The notes: generated by a model from the sequence alone, not told the origin. Positions 54,673 through 64,000 are shown, numbered from the stretch's first letter. The stretch: DNA of 64,000 nucleotides from Bacillus solimangrovi (GCF_001742425.1 NZ_MJEH01000064.1:1-64000); one strand, 5' to 3'. A program made the numbers and translations.

Positions 54673-55521
54673 TCAAATTTCTTTTAAGCATTGTTCAATG
54701 TTCTTTTTTAATGTTTCTAATTCTGAAATATTGCTAACTTTCATATAGAAACTTTTTAAAAATGTCTTGCTGTTAAATAATAAGAAATAGTAATTTTGAT
54801 TATCGAGTTGCTCCTTTTGTCTTTCTAACACTTCAGGTATTTTTTGCACAAGCGTTACTATTTCTTGTACTTCTAGCCCTTTATCTAACATCGTGATAAT
54901 AGGTGTTAATATCCTTTCGTCTTCATTGTGAATATACACACTATTAGATGCAAAAATTTTATTCCATAATGGATACAAAATTTCCCTAAAAGAGTCTTGT
55001 GTCATATTATGATTTTTAACTAGTTCATCAATTGCATCTGCTACATGAGCAATACTATGTGCCCATCCTCTTTCAGGTACATATCCCCTTAAGTCTTTTT
55101 CCATGTTTATGTATTGAATTAGTTTTTCTTTTAACTTATAAACAGAGCTAGCTAAAAGAAATTTTTCTTCGTTATCTCTATGTAAAATGAGTGATATTAG
55201 TAGTGAAGTAAATGCCCTTGTAAAAACAGTTTCTGTTCCGTTTTCTCCAATCCCTTTAAACAATAAGTCATTTAAGTATTTTTCTAATAGTTCTTTTAAT
55301 AGTTCGGGTTCGAGCTGTTTTTCTTCAATTATGATTCTGTAAAATGTTGCATAAATCAATTCTCTAGTTTCTTCATCTATTGATCCGATATGTTCAATCA
55401 TAGATTGTACGATTAATGATCTATTCTCTTCACTCAAGTTTGCCTTTCTATTTATAATATCATCTAACAAATTCTTCAAATTACTTTCTTTCATAACTAC
55501 ATGATTTAATATTGAATTCAT
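54673..55521 (-). CDS. DUF2785-containing protein
   Basis: A 282-residue soluble helical protein. The DUF2785 hallmark is RGYVPERGWAHSIAHVADA (about 142-160), with later SNSVYIHNEDERIL also fitting. The domain resembles HEAT-like helical repeats. GGGGAATACAT precedes the ATG. No partner gene is adjacent and the function is unknown. Confidence 0.85.
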   Translation of the reverse strand: MNSILNHVVMKESNLKNLLDDIINRKANLSEENRSLIVQSMIEHIGSIDEETRELIYATFYRIIIEEKQLEPELLKELLEKYLNDLLFKGIGENGTETVFTRAFTSLLISLILHRDNEEKFLLASSVYKLKEKLIQYINMEKDLRGYVPERGWAHSIAHVADAIDELVKNHNMTQDSFREILYPLWNKIFASNSVYIHNEDERILTPIITMLDKGLEVQEIVTLVQKIPEVLERQKEQLDNQNYYFLLFNSKTFLKSFYMKVSNISELETLKKNIEQCLKEI

Positions 55522-56221
55522 ATGTATTCCCCTTCGTTAAACGTAATTGATTGCTGTCACAACTTTAAAACGATCAATAATCAATCGAGAAGACCTTAGA
55601 TTTTAGAATGATTATTTTTGATTTTACTAAAATCAAATATTGTCCTGTAATTAACAAGACCAATTTAAGGTTATTATAACAAATTTGTGAAATCATAGAA
55701 TAATATTGGTAAAAGCTTTAGTAAAGTTCAATAAAAAGCCTCAACCTAAAATAATGAGACTCATGTTCTTAATATTGTAAAAATTAATTATTTCCCTGTT
55801 GTAATATTTCCTACCTTATCCTTCCATAATGATTAAGAGAAGGTAATCACCGATAACATTTATAATAGCTTCATTGACATTATGGTAGTTTCACAACCAC
55901 GATTTAATACAAATCGTTTTAGAATCCCCCATCTTCATTTGATTCTCGTCAAATATTATCATCATTAAATCATTTGCATAAGTCAAACAACCCTAAAGCT
56001 GTTTACTTTAGGGACAACTGTTTATTGTTTTGTAGAGTCATTGATTATAATGCTTTTTGTAGATATTTTCGTCGGATTCTTGTTTGCGATCGATATCAAA
56101 ATATTACATAAATAACTATATTTTCGTTATTATGGTAATTTTGTGAAGGAGTTAACATATATTTAATCGAATAGTTTAAAAGTATTGGAAAATAGGTGTT
56201 AAGAAAGAAGGAGATGCTAGT
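55522..56221. other. AT-rich intergenic region
   Basis: About 700 bp without a coding frame I can support. It contains a hairpin CCCTAAAG/CTTTAGGG (55991-56013) and presumably the promoters of the DUF2785 and P450 genes. Confidence 0.5.
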
Positions 56222-57439
56222 ATGGAAAAAGTAGTTTTTGACTTATATTCCTCAGAGTATCAACATAATCCCTATCCAACTTTAGAATATTTTAGAGAGC
56301 ATGACCCTATTCACCCATTCTATGTTTACCTCGGTGATATAAAAGCAAATGCTTGGTTGATAACTCGTTATCAAGATGTACTCGCTCTATTTAACCACAA
56401 ATATGTGACAAAAGACGTTATCAACAATTTAAATGAAGAGGAAAAAAAAGAATGGAAATACGGTAGTAATATCGAGTTGATTTTCAACAATATGTTATTT
56501 AAAGACCCTCCAGATCATTCACGCTTACGAACTCTTGTTCATAAAGTGTTTACACCAAAAATGATATCAGAGCTTAAAAATAGAATTGAACAAATCTCTA
56601 TCGAACTAATAGAAAAGATGAAAGATAAAAAAAATGTCGACTTATTGGATGATTATGCATATCCTCTACCAGTAACCGTAATTTCTGAGATGATGGGCAT
56701 CCCAAAGGAAGATCGCAATAAATTTCGAGTGTGGTCAAAAATGATTACTGATATTTCAAATAATGCAGAAGAAGTTCAAAAGTTCGAGTCTTCAATTCAG
56801 GAATTTATGCAATATTTAGAAGAGACTATAGAGAAGAGAAAAAAAGTCCCTTCTGACGACATCATTAGTGGCCTAGTCATCGTAGAAGAAAACGGAGAAA
56901 TGCTCTCTCATAATGAGCTTTTATCCATGCTACTTTTATTAATTGTTGCTGGACACGAAACAACAGTAAATCTAATTGGAAATGGAATGTTAGCTCTTCT
57001 TCAACACCGAGATCAACTAGAAAAATTAAGAGAGAATCCTGAATATATAAAAACAGCGATAGAAGAGTTGTTACGATTTACAAACCCTGTAGAATTCGCC
57101 ACTGAAAGATACGCTAGGGAAGATTTTATATTTCATGGAAATGAGATAAAAAAGGGAGATTTTCTGTTTTTGGGATTAGCTGCAGCAAACCGAGACCCTT
57201 TACAATTTGCAAACCCTAATGAGCTTGATATTACAAGGCACCCAAATAAACACCTTGCCTTTGGTCATGGTATACATGCTTGTTTAGGAGCACCTTTAGC
57301 TCGATTAGAAGGACAAGTTGCATTCCAACACCTTCTTGAACATTTCCCTAATATTTCACTAGATGTCGATGATAAAGAGATAATATGGAGACGATCCGAA
57401 ATTTTTAGAGGTCTTGAAGCGTTACCAATACACTGGTAA
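56222..57439 (+). CDS. Cytochrome P450
   Basis: A 405-residue soluble bacterial P450. I-helix AGHETT (243-248), ExxR pair Glu282-Arg285 in EELLR, and heme loop FGHGIHACLG with Cys354 as iron ligand. It lacks a membrane anchor, as do other bacterial class I enzymes (CYP107/CYP109-like). AGAAGGAGATG precedes the ATG. No ferredoxin or reductase gene is adjacent, so general cellular partners would be needed. Substrate unknown. Own terminator. Confidence 0.93.
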   Translation: MEKVVFDLYSSEYQHNPYPTLEYFREHDPIHPFYVYLGDIKANAWLITRYQDVLALFNHKYVTKDVINNLNEEEKKEWKYGSNIELIFNNMLFKDPPDHSRLRTLVHKVFTPKMISELKNRIEQISIELIEKMKDKKNVDLLDDYAYPLPVTVISEMMGIPKEDRNKFRVWSKMITDISNNAEEVQKFESSIQEFMQYLEETIEKRKKVPSDDIISGLVIVEENGEMLSHNELLSMLLLLIVAGHETTVNLIGNGMLALLQHRDQLEKLRENPEYIKTAIEELLRFTNPVEFATERYAREDFIFHGNEIKKGDFLFLGLAAANRDPLQFANPNELDITRHPNKHLAFGHGIHACLGAPLARLEGQVAFQHLLEHFPNISLDVDDKEIIWRRSEIFRGLEALPIHW

Positions 57440-57449
57440 ACTCCACTAT

Positions 57450-57501
57450 TAAAAATGAAACTGCCGTATGTAAATTTCTACATACGGTAGTTTCATTTTT
57501 T
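57450..57501 (+). terminator. Rho-independent terminator
   Basis: Long near-perfect stem AAAAATGAAACTGCCGTATG with its complement and a T-run, after the P450 gene. 57502-57900 shows no gene. Confidence 0.9.
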
Positions 57502-57901
57502 GATTAAACAAAACCTTGCTATACGATTAACAGGGATCGTTTAGTACCTTGTCATCAGCTTATTTGCCTTCCCTCACACTACTTACAACATAGATAAACG
57601 CATCAGGAGTAGAGCACAAATAATAACTCCCTGAACCCAATAATTGAACATATACTAATTGGACTACATGTACTTAAAGGTAAGAAATACATTCAAAAGA
57701 ACAAAGTTTATTTATTGTATTATAAAAGCATGAACATTCTCTTAAATGCTGTAAACATTATGTTGAAAATTACTAAACTTCAACATTCTTATCTAATTTA
57801 AAAAATAAAATTAAGAATATTATAGCAAATTAAAGAAAAATATAGATGAAGACTTTCGTAAAGTTCAATAAAAGAACTAAATCTACAAAAAAGCAAAATA
57901 A

Positions 57902-57925
57902 AACAAGGGCATTTCTACCCTTGTT
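57902..57925 (-). terminator. Terminator of the MerR-type gene
   Basis: AACAAGGG/CCCTTGTT stem with TTTTATTTT on the minus strand, just after the regulator's stop. Confidence 0.75.
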
Positions 57926-57968
57926 AATAGACGATACAAGAATGTTTCAACATTAATGCAAAATCAGA

Positions 57969-58778
57969 TTATTTTTTTATCAAAGGAATTTGTAACTCGG
58001 TAAGCCATTCATCTTCATTTTCTTTATTCCAAATACCATCAATATAGCTTTCTCGTGGACTATCAACAATTACATATCCGTTATCTTCACACCACTTAAA
58101 AGCAAATGCATATGCCTTTGCAAGTCCAGCATATGCTCCCTTGTGCATAACGCAAACTGCAGGTACGCTTTCAATCTTTCTAAATTTAATATCGTCAGTT
58201 TCTTTACCCATTTTTTCAACCGCTTCACAGAATTCAATATTAATATCTTTATCTTTGTATTCATTGTCAAGATACTTGATGAAGCAATACTCAGGAACAG
58301 TAGGTTTTAATTCAGGATTTGCAGCAGTAATCTCTTGTCCAATTGCCGGTATGAGCTCGAAATATGAGTCATAACTTGGCACTGTCATCTTCTTTGAATA
58401 GACGATACACTCTGGTAATTCTTTTAAAATCGCTTGATAATTCATAATTAACTCCTCCTCTTTCCCTTGTAATATAAATTCAATTCTAGAGAGCTGTGCA
58501 TGACTTTGAGCGATCGTATCTTCTAATTCACTTTTTCGTTTTTCCAAAATTAATTCTATACAGTGTCCAGATATAATCAGCTTGATTTCATCAATTGATA
58601 AACCAATTTGGCGAAAAGATTGAATTTTGTGAAGTTCTACTAACTGTTTTGTTGTATAAAAACGATAGTTTGTTTCCTCATCCACAAATTCAGGTTTTAA
58701 TAAATCAATTTCATCATAATACCTTAATGCTTTTACTGTAGTTTTCGTAAGTTTGGAAAATTCGCCTATTCGAAACAT
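57969..58778 (-). CDS. MerR-family regulator with effector-binding domain (BmrR-like)
   Basis: A 269-residue regulator. The N-terminal MerR winged helix has FRIGEFSKLTKTTVKALRYYDE, followed by a dimerisation coiled coil (about 75-118). A GyrI-like drug-binding domain occupies about 120-269, with ESYIDGIWN near the end. ATG 58778 follows AGGAGG. Its own promoter has the 19-bp spacer typical of MerR control, so autoregulation is likely. No efflux gene is adjacent, so the regulon is unclear. Confidence 0.9.
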   Translation of the reverse strand: MFRIGEFSKLTKTTVKALRYYDEIDLLKPEFVDEETNYRFYTTKQLVELHKIQSFRQIGLSIDEIKLIISGHCIELILEKRKSELEDTIAQSHAQLSRIEFILQGKEEELIMNYQAILKELPECIVYSKKMTVPSYDSYFELIPAIGQEITAANPELKPTVPEYCFIKYLDNEYKDKDINIEFCEAVEKMGKETDDIKFRKIESVPAVCVMHKGAYAGLAKAYAFAFKWCEDNGYVIVDSPRESYIDGIWNKENEDEWLTELQIPLIKK

Positions 58779-58805
58779 ATACACACCTCCTTTCCTTGTA
58801 AATTA

Positions 58806-58836
58806 AGATTACAGTTTCCTCTAAGGGGAGTGTCAA
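58806..58836 (-). promoter_or_regulatory. MerR-type promoter with 19-bp spacer
   Basis: On the minus strand TTGACA (58836-58831) and TAATCT (58811-58806) are 19 bp apart, and the spacer carries an imperfect dyad (CTCCCCTTAGAGG). MerR proteins untwist such long spacers. The rest of the gap up to 59280 shows no gene. Confidence 0.75.
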
Positions 58837-59294
58837 TAAGTCTTTTTATATTTTATAGGGATGCTACTAGCAAAAAGCGCAAAACGTACGCTAAGAGATT
58901 TGTTCAGCTAGCCTTGAGTTTCTTAATACCTTACAACTAAAGGGTTTATGAGGATTTTTCACATCAATTGGTGTTCAATAACTTATTCACTTATCAATAT
59001 TCAGTTAATAAGAGATAAATAAGATTTGCTTCGCGGATGTTTTGCACGACATGTTGATAAGACCACATTAAAAAGTAAATTATATAAACAGACTGTATAC
59101 CATGGTGATAGCTTTATTGTTTGTAAGTGTGAAACTTTCACAACATATCATATGTAAATATGCCATAAGAATATCAAATTTCAGCACCGTTTCACACTCA
59201 TTATTTCTATGATAAGAGAAAGGACAAAATTTCATATGATTATATAATCACTCTAGTTTAGTTGTTGAATAGTAGACGGAAACTGCGACAATCT

Positions 59295-59361
59295 TAGTCA
59301 AACATACATTTCAAACTGAAGTACAAGCAAAGTCAAGCAATTTCTCATAAAATATCGTAAC
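59295..59361 (+). promoter_or_regulatory. Conserved upstream block of beta-helix gene B
   Basis: TTAGTCAAACATACATT, GTACAAGCAA, then CATAAAATA (59346-59354), 21 bp after the AC, and CGTAAC. Same arrangement as before genes A, C and D. Confidence 0.55.
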
Positions 59362-59388
59362 TTCAAATTTAATGTGAGGTGTATGGAA

Positions 59389-60288
59389 ATGGCGATACAT
59401 GTTGTGCCATCTGATGCTTTTCCTAGCATTCAAGATGCAGTTGACTTTGCGAGTAATGGGGATAGTATTCAAGTATTAGCTGGTACGTTTGATGGATTTA
59501 ATGTGCCCTTTGCAAAAACAAATTTAAAGATTTTTGGTTGTGGAATTGGGAAAACAATCATTGCTGGATTACCCGGTATGGGATCAACTGGTATATTAAT
59601 TGATGGAAATGGAACGATTTTACAAGGTTTTACAGTGCAAGGATTTTCAGATGGCATTAATTTATCATCAAATAACTCCATAACAAAACAAATCGAGGTT
59701 ATTCTGAATAGAACTTGTGGGATTCTAGTTGGGGCTGATAATAATGCTCTTATTGAGATTTCTGCCATATTTAACGAAGTAGGATTTGACATTAATTCTA
59801 GTGATAATCTTATTCTTCGTTGTAAAGCAGAACAAAATTTAACAGAAGGGTTTTGTTTGGCAGGAAGAGAAAATTGTATTCTGGACAATTCTTCAAAAGA
59901 AAATGGTGGAGACGGATTCTTGATCGATAATGATGAAATGAAAGTATTTAATAATAAATCTATAAAAAATAATGCAAATGGAATAAATATAGATCTAGAT
60001 CAAAATTTTCTCATAACAAATCTAATTTGTGATAATAGTGAAAATGGAATTTTCATTCAGACTGGTGCTGAACAAAACGTCCTTGACTCCAACATCGTCC
60101 GTAACAACGGAAATGATGATACAACCGCGGGCATTTTTGTTGAAAACGGCGCAACTGAGAATGTCATTCATTTTAACAAAGCAAAAAATAATATTATCGT
60201 TGATATAAATGCACAAGGTGGGATAGGAACAAATATCTATGACGGAAACAAATGTGAAAATAGTTCTCCACCTAATCTATGTACGTAA
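59389..60288 (+). CDS. Right-handed beta-helix protein B
   Basis: A 299-residue paralogue of protein A. ATG 59389 suits GAGGTG 7 bases upstream; the longer frame is not used. It opens IHVVPSDAFPSIQDAVDFAS and shares QVLAGTFDGFN and FGCGIGKTIIAG. N/G-rich coils follow, then NVLDSNIVRNNGNDDTTAGI and the end NKCENSSPPNLC. No signal peptide. First of three tandem copies. Confidence 0.85.
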   Translation: MAIHVVPSDAFPSIQDAVDFASNGDSIQVLAGTFDGFNVPFAKTNLKIFGCGIGKTIIAGLPGMGSTGILIDGNGTILQGFTVQGFSDGINLSSNNSITKQIEVILNRTCGILVGADNNALIEISAIFNEVGFDINSSDNLILRCKAEQNLTEGFCLAGRENCILDNSSKENGGDGFLIDNDEMKVFNNKSIKNNANGINIDLDQNFLITNLICDNSENGIFIQTGAEQNVLDSNIVRNNGNDDTTAGIFVENGATENVIHFNKAKNNIIVDINAQGGIGTNIYDGNKCENSSPPNLCT

Positions 60289-60293
60289 CCGAG

Positions 60294-60320
60294 ATGCTCC
60301 CATCCTTAAGGGAGTATGAT
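60294..60320 (+). terminator. Hairpin after beta-helix gene B
   Basis: GCTCCC...GGGAGT hairpin in the same place as after genes A and D. Confidence 0.45.
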
Positions 60321-60380
60321 ACATAAGATGTCAATGAACTATTTGTGTCATAGTACGGAGAAACAGTAACATAAAAATTC

Positions 60381-60447
60381 TTAGTCAAAGATACATTCTC
60401 AAGTAGCGTACAAGCAAAGGAAGTCCATCTTTCATAGAATGTAGTAA
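60381..60447 (+). promoter_or_regulatory. Conserved upstream block of beta-helix gene C
   Basis: TTAGTCAAAGATACATT, GTACAAGCAA, then CATAGAATG (60433-60441), 21 bp after the AC, and TAGTAAC. Confidence 0.55.
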
Positions 60448-60476
60448 CTTTGTAATCTGAGAAAGGTGTGTGGAAT

Positions 60477-61385
60477 ATGGCAATACATGTTGTTCCGACT
60501 GAGTTTGCTACGGTTCAAGCAGCAATCGATGCTGCTGTTGCTGGTGATAGTATTCAAATTTTAGCTGGTACATTTGATGGGTTTAATGTGAATAAGGAAC
60601 GATTGAAGATATTTGGTTGTGGGATTGGCAAGACGATTATAGCTGGAGCACCTGCGATGGGAAGCGATGATGGTATTGTTGTAAGTGCGAATCAAACAAT
60701 ATTAAAGGGATTTACAGTTCAAGGATTTGAAGATGTTGGTGTCCAAATAGATTCCAATAACAATGTCGTGAAACAAATTGAGGTGAAATTTAACAGAATT
60801 GACGGTATCGATTTATTTGGTATTAATAACTTATTAATACACTGCTTAAGTCAATTTAATAGTTCTGATGGTATCTCTGTTAGTTCTGGCTCTCAACACA
60901 ATTGTATTATTAAGTGTAAATCTATTCAAAATGATAGTATTGGTATTATAATTCGAGCTCAATTTAACAAACTTATAAACAATACAATAAAGGAAAATAA
61001 AGATGATGGTGTGTCACTGTCTACAAATGGAACTAGCACTTTAAGCACTTTAATTAATACCCAATTATTAAACAATAATGGGGACGGTATACGAGTTTTG
61101 AGTAACAATAACAACATCATTGGAAATATGGTATGTAATAATGGAGAATGCGGTATTATTGTAAATGTTAATAGGGAAAACAACATCCTCGACTCAAACG
61201 TCGTCAGAAATAACGGAATTGACGGTATTTTAATTCGAGACGATACAATGAATAACACTATTCGATTTAATAAAGTGAAAAATAATGTTGAGTTTGATAT
61301 AGAGGCAGAAGGAAATGCTATTAATAATAACACATTCAACGGAAACAAATGTGAAAACAGTTCTCCTGATGGATTGTGTACATGA
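60477..61385 (+). CDS. Right-handed beta-helix protein C
   Basis: A 302-residue paralogue, starting at ATG 60477 with AAGGTG upstream. N-terminal cap VPTEFATVQAAIDAAVAGDS and KIFGCGIGKTIIAG are close to copy D, and the middle coils diverge (IGIIIRAQFNKLINN). It ends NTFNGNKCENSSPDGLC. The strongest conservation lies at both ends, the weakest in the middle. No signal peptide. Confidence 0.85.
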   Translation: MAIHVVPTEFATVQAAIDAAVAGDSIQILAGTFDGFNVNKERLKIFGCGIGKTIIAGAPAMGSDDGIVVSANQTILKGFTVQGFEDVGVQIDSNNNVVKQIEVKFNRIDGIDLFGINNLLIHCLSQFNSSDGISVSSGSQHNCIIKCKSIQNDSIGIIIRAQFNKLINNTIKENKDDGVSLSTNGTSTLSTLINTQLLNNNGDGIRVLSNNNNIIGNMVCNNGECGIIVNVNRENNILDSNVVRNNGIDGILIRDDTMNNTIRFNKVKNNVEFDIEAEGNAINNNTFNGNKCENSSPDGLCT

Positions 61386-61460
61386 ACAACAATGCTCCTT
61401 ACTTTGGAGTATGTTTGATGAAATATTTGTGTCGCATTACGTTAATATTATGGCACTACT

Positions 61461-61526
61461 ATAGTCAAACATTTATTTTAAACCAAAGTACAAGCAAAGA
61501 AATTCCTTCACTCATATAATTTAGTA
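61461..61526 (+). promoter_or_regulatory. Conserved upstream block of beta-helix gene D
   Basis: TAGTCAAACATTTATT, GTACAAGCAA, then CATATAATT (61513-61521), 21 bp after the AC, and TAGTAAA. Confidence 0.55.
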
Positions 61527-61555
61527 AATCTAAATTTAAGGAGAGGTTGGTAAAG

Positions 61556-62455
61556 ATGACGATACATGTTGTGCCAACTGAGTTCGCAACGATACAAGCA
61601 GCAATCGATGCTGCCGTTGCTGGTGATAGTATTCAAATACTCGCTGGAACATTTGATGGGTTCAATGTGACGAAGGAACGTTTGAAAATAGTTGGGTGTG
61701 GGATTGGGAAAACGGTAATTGCGGGTAACCCATCACCTGTTAGTGATAATGGGATTGATTTGAATGCGAATCAAACAATTTTACAGGGGTTTACAGTTCA
61801 GGGATTTGAAGATAATGGCGTTGAAATTTTATCAGGAAGTAATGTATTGGTTAATATTGAAACTAAATTTAATAAGCAGCAAGGTATAGATCTTGATCAA
61901 AATTTTAATTTATTCACAAACTGCATTTCCTCTTTCAATCAATTCGATGGATTTAATATTACATCTTCTAATAATTGTGTAATTGAATGTAGCAGCTTTC
62001 AAAATGAAGGAGAAGGTTTTTTCATTGGTGAACCAAGTAACACAATTATTAATAATGTTGCTAATGAAAATTTTGATGAAGGGATTAATATCGATTGTCC
62101 TATGTCAAAAATATTCGGTAACAAATCACTTAAAAACATAGGAAACGGTATAGAAGTAGATGAAATTAACAATAATATTATATCAAATTTAGTTTGTAAC
62201 AATGAAGCAAATGGTATTTTTATAAGGTCAAATGAGAATCAAAACGTCATTGACTCCAACATCGTCCGCAACAACGGAACTGATGATACGACAGCTGGTA
62301 TTCTAGTTGATAATGGAGCAATGGAAAATGTTATTCGATTCAATAAAGCAAAAAATAATATTGGAGTTGATATTTTAGCAGAAGGTGGAATTGGAACAAA
62401 CATCTATGACGGAAACAAATGTGAAAACAGTTTTCCTGATGGGTTGTGTACATGA
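61556..62455 (+). CDS. Right-handed beta-helix protein D
   Basis: A 299-residue paralogue with ATG 61556 after AGGAGAGG. Its cap is nearly identical to that of C (VPTEFATIQAAIDAAVAGDS), while its end (NIVRNNGTDDTTAGI, NKCENSFPDGLC) is nearer to B. This mosaic suggests exchange among the copies. No signal peptide and no catalytic residues recognised. Confidence 0.85.
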   Translation: MTIHVVPTEFATIQAAIDAAVAGDSIQILAGTFDGFNVTKERLKIVGCGIGKTVIAGNPSPVSDNGIDLNANQTILQGFTVQGFEDNGVEILSGSNVLVNIETKFNKQQGIDLDQNFNLFTNCISSFNQFDGFNITSSNNCVIECSSFQNEGEGFFIGEPSNTIINNVANENFDEGINIDCPMSKIFGNKSLKNIGNGIEVDEINNNIISNLVCNNEANGIFIRSNENQNVIDSNIVRNNGTDDTTAGILVDNGAMENVIRFNKAKNNIGVDILAEGGIGTNIYDGNKCENSFPDGLCT

Positions 62456-62461
62456 ACAACA

Positions 62462-62490
62462 ATGCTCCCCTACATAAGGGAGTATGATTA
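62462..62490 (+). terminator. Hairpin after beta-helix gene D
   Basis: GCTCCC...GGGAGT hairpin. It is followed by GTCACAGTACGTTGAAACTG, the sequence that begins the intergenic spacer between copies. Confidence 0.45.
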
Positions 62491-62570
62491 CATAATATTC
62501 TGTTGAAGGGTTTCTGTCACAGTACGTTGAAACTGTTCAGTAAATTGATTTATCTTCATTTTTCAACTAA

Positions 62571-62754
62571 CATGACTAATACATTAGAACATAATTGGAG
62601 TTATCTCGAATTAAATTCTTCAGCTAAAAGGGAGCGATACATAGAATACGTGTTTAATATGTACCGCAACTATTACAATTTAGGCCTCGATAAATTCACT
62701 AACGTTAATTGCTTTATCCTCGTACCACCCACTGACATTCTCCCTTGTCAGTAA
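62571..62754 (+). pseudogene. Short open frame, possible remnant
   Basis: An ATG at 62571 opens 60 codons (LEHNWSYLELNSSAKRERYI then VFNMYRNYYNLGLDKFTNV) but has no ribosome binding site. It may be a fragment of a larger gene; no family is recognised. It fills the gap between the beta-helix array and the MFS gene. Confidence 0.25.
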
Positions 62755-62774
62755 CGAATGTCTTTAGGATACGG

Positions 62775-64000
62775 TTATACCACTTTCCATAAAGGTGATT
62801 TACGAACCCATAGAAAGATTAATAGATTAAAAATACAAGCGAGTAAAAATACTGCTGAAGGATTATACCACTCGGCAATCCAACCTGATGCAATGATTGC
62901 AATCGGCATACCAATCTTAAACATCGATCCTGTAATCCCGCTAATTCTGCCGATTAACTGATGTGGCGTTGTTTCTTGACGATATGACCAAATGCAAATG
63001 GATGAGATCGTTCCAAATAGTCCGTATAAAAATAAACTGAATCCAAATATCCAAACGTTATTTGCGATAAACAAAATGAAGTATGTCAAACCTGATAACA
63101 ATGTCGTCACTCCGAGAATCACACCGACCGCTATCTTACTGCGAATCCATGTAACAACACTACTTCCTACCAGCCCTCCAAGACCAGCACATGATAAGAT
63201 AATTCCCAATTGTGAACTATTTAGCTGTAATTCATCCTTCGCAAAAAAGATAATCATTGTATCTACCATTCCTGTTGTAGAGTTAATAAAAATAACAAGA
63301 ATGGTAATCAACCAGAGTGGCCTGTTATTTCGAAGCTCTTTCCATCCTTCTTTTAATTCCTCACCAAAATTGGTGTTCCTCTCTTTTTCAACTTCGTTCG
63401 AATCCAATAACATAAGTAAAAAGAATGCAACTGTAAACGCAATTGCTGTAATGAGTAAACCGATATGCAAATCAGAAAAAAATAAAATAAGTCCCGTTAT
63501 CGCTGGTCCCATTATCCCAATGAATGTTGTAATAAATGCGAATGCTGCGTTAGCAGGTGTTAACAGCTCTGTCGGTAATACTTGCTTAACGATACTTGCC
63601 CTTGCATTAAAATAAGCATAACTACAAGTCATCAACATGAATCCAGCAATGTAGAAAACGATTAAGTTTTCAAAACCAGTTTGAATGAACATGAATAACA
63701 GAAAAAGCACAACAACTTGTAATAAGATAGCCCATAAAGACCACCTCTTTTTATTAACACGATCGACGATAACACCGATAAACATCGCTAATAATAAATT
63801 AGGTAGAAATTCGATAGCCCTCATTGTGGACATCGTTACAGAAGATTCTGTTAAATGATATAAAATCAATGGCAGCGCTAATTCATACACTTTACTTCCA
63901 AAAGCAATAATTGATCCAGTGATGAAAAGAATAACGAAATTTTTATTCGTCCATAGTGATTGTTGTTGGGTCTTATGTTGTATAGATACGTTTTCGTTTA
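62775..64000 (-). CDS. MFS transporter, cut by the window edge
   Basis: At least 408 residues on the minus strand; the frame is open to position 64000 and the N-terminus lies outside. Helix 1 is read as NKNFVILFITGSIIAFGSKV, so little is missing. The motif A region is MFIGVIVDRVNKKRW, and a long loop (about NEVEKERNTNFGEELKEGWK) separates the halves. It is of the MFS_3 exporter type, like the gene at 12773. Substrate unknown. Confidence 0.85.
   Translation of the reverse strand, partial: NENVSIQHKTQQQSLWTNKNFVILFITGSIIAFGSKVYELALPLILYHLTESSVTMSTMRAIEFLPNLLLAMFIGVIVDRVNKKRWSLWAILLQVVVLFLLFMFIQTGFENLIVFYIAGFMLMTCSYAYFNARASIVKQVLPTELLTPANAAFAFITTFIGIMGPAITGLILFFSDLHIGLLITAIAFTVAFFLLMLLDSNEVEKERNTNFGEELKEGWKELRNNRPLWLITILVIFINSTTGMVDTMIIFFAKDELQLNSSQLGIILSCAGLGGLVGSSVVTWIRSKIAVGVILGVTTLLSGLTYFILFIANNVWIFGFSLFLYGLFGTISSICIWSYRQETTPHQLIGRISGITGSMFKIGMPIAIIASGWIAEWYNPSAVFLLACIFNLLIFLWVRKSPLWKVV

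Noticed and set aside
59389-62455. Beta-helix proteins as secreted pectate lyases
   Set aside because: There is no signal peptide and no calcium-binding or catalytic lyase motif that I can see.
62992-63615. Plus-strand open frame inside the right-edge MFS gene
   Set aside because: It is antisense to a clear transporter and has no family features.

Overview
The window is low-GC, densely packed DNA with strong AGGAGG-type ribosome binding sites, TTG/GTG starts and intrinsic terminators. The gene families (Ktr/YugO potassium systems, TcaA/YvbJ-like proteins, a T-box-controlled ileS, SgrR-like regulators, YolD and DUF2785) point to a Bacillus-like member of the Bacillaceae. The species cannot be fixed from the sequence. 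No rRNA or tRNA gene, CRISPR array or intact insertion sequence was seen.

Layout. 0-7 kb: a small membrane protein, decayed gene remnants, a DUF4871-like lipoprotein, a 2TM-RCK potassium channel with a TrkH/KtrB partner, a MutT-type Nudix hydrolase and two zinc-ribbon membrane proteins. 7-12.4 kb: a two-component system next to an FtsX-type ABC transporter, with a phased operator between the two pairs. 12.7-17 kb: MFS exporter, MarR regulator, MATE pump and a YjbR-like protein. 17.2-20.7 kb: a T-box-type leader and a second-type IleRS. 20.9-27.2 kb: a patchwork of truncated genes, small membrane or secreted proteins and two nonsense-interrupted genes. 27.5-32.7 kb: an MBL-fold protein, an ABC-2 exporter and a DUF389 protein. 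32.7-41.7 kb: a transposase remnant, two alpha/beta hydrolases with divergent or upstream regulators, a YdeI-like protein, an XRE regulator and more remnants. 41.8-50.5 kb: a beta-helix protein, a crotonase, a 2H phosphoesterase, a phage-type replication-like protein, an SgrR/MFS divergent pair and an arylamine N-acetyltransferase. 51-58.8 kb: an M6 protease, an RCC1 seven-repeat protein, DUF2785, a cytochrome P450 and a MerR regulator. 59.3-62.5 kb: three tandem beta-helix paralogues. The right edge cuts an MFS gene.

Two features stand out. First, a roughly 160-185 bp structured repeat occurs about a dozen times, complete or partial, on both strands in intergenic DNA. Its first hairpin shows compensatory base changes at several pairs, so the fold itself appears to be maintained. 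Several copies lie directly after stop codons, and two abut truncated genes. Second, four paralogous cytosolic-looking beta-helix proteins share a conserved upstream block with exact internal spacing and a conserved Cys-containing C-terminus; three are in a tandem array. A third point is that the ileS leader has a convincing T-box Stem I with an ATC specifier but no recognisable TGGN antiterminator box.

All family names come from reading the translated sequence. None was checked by a database search.
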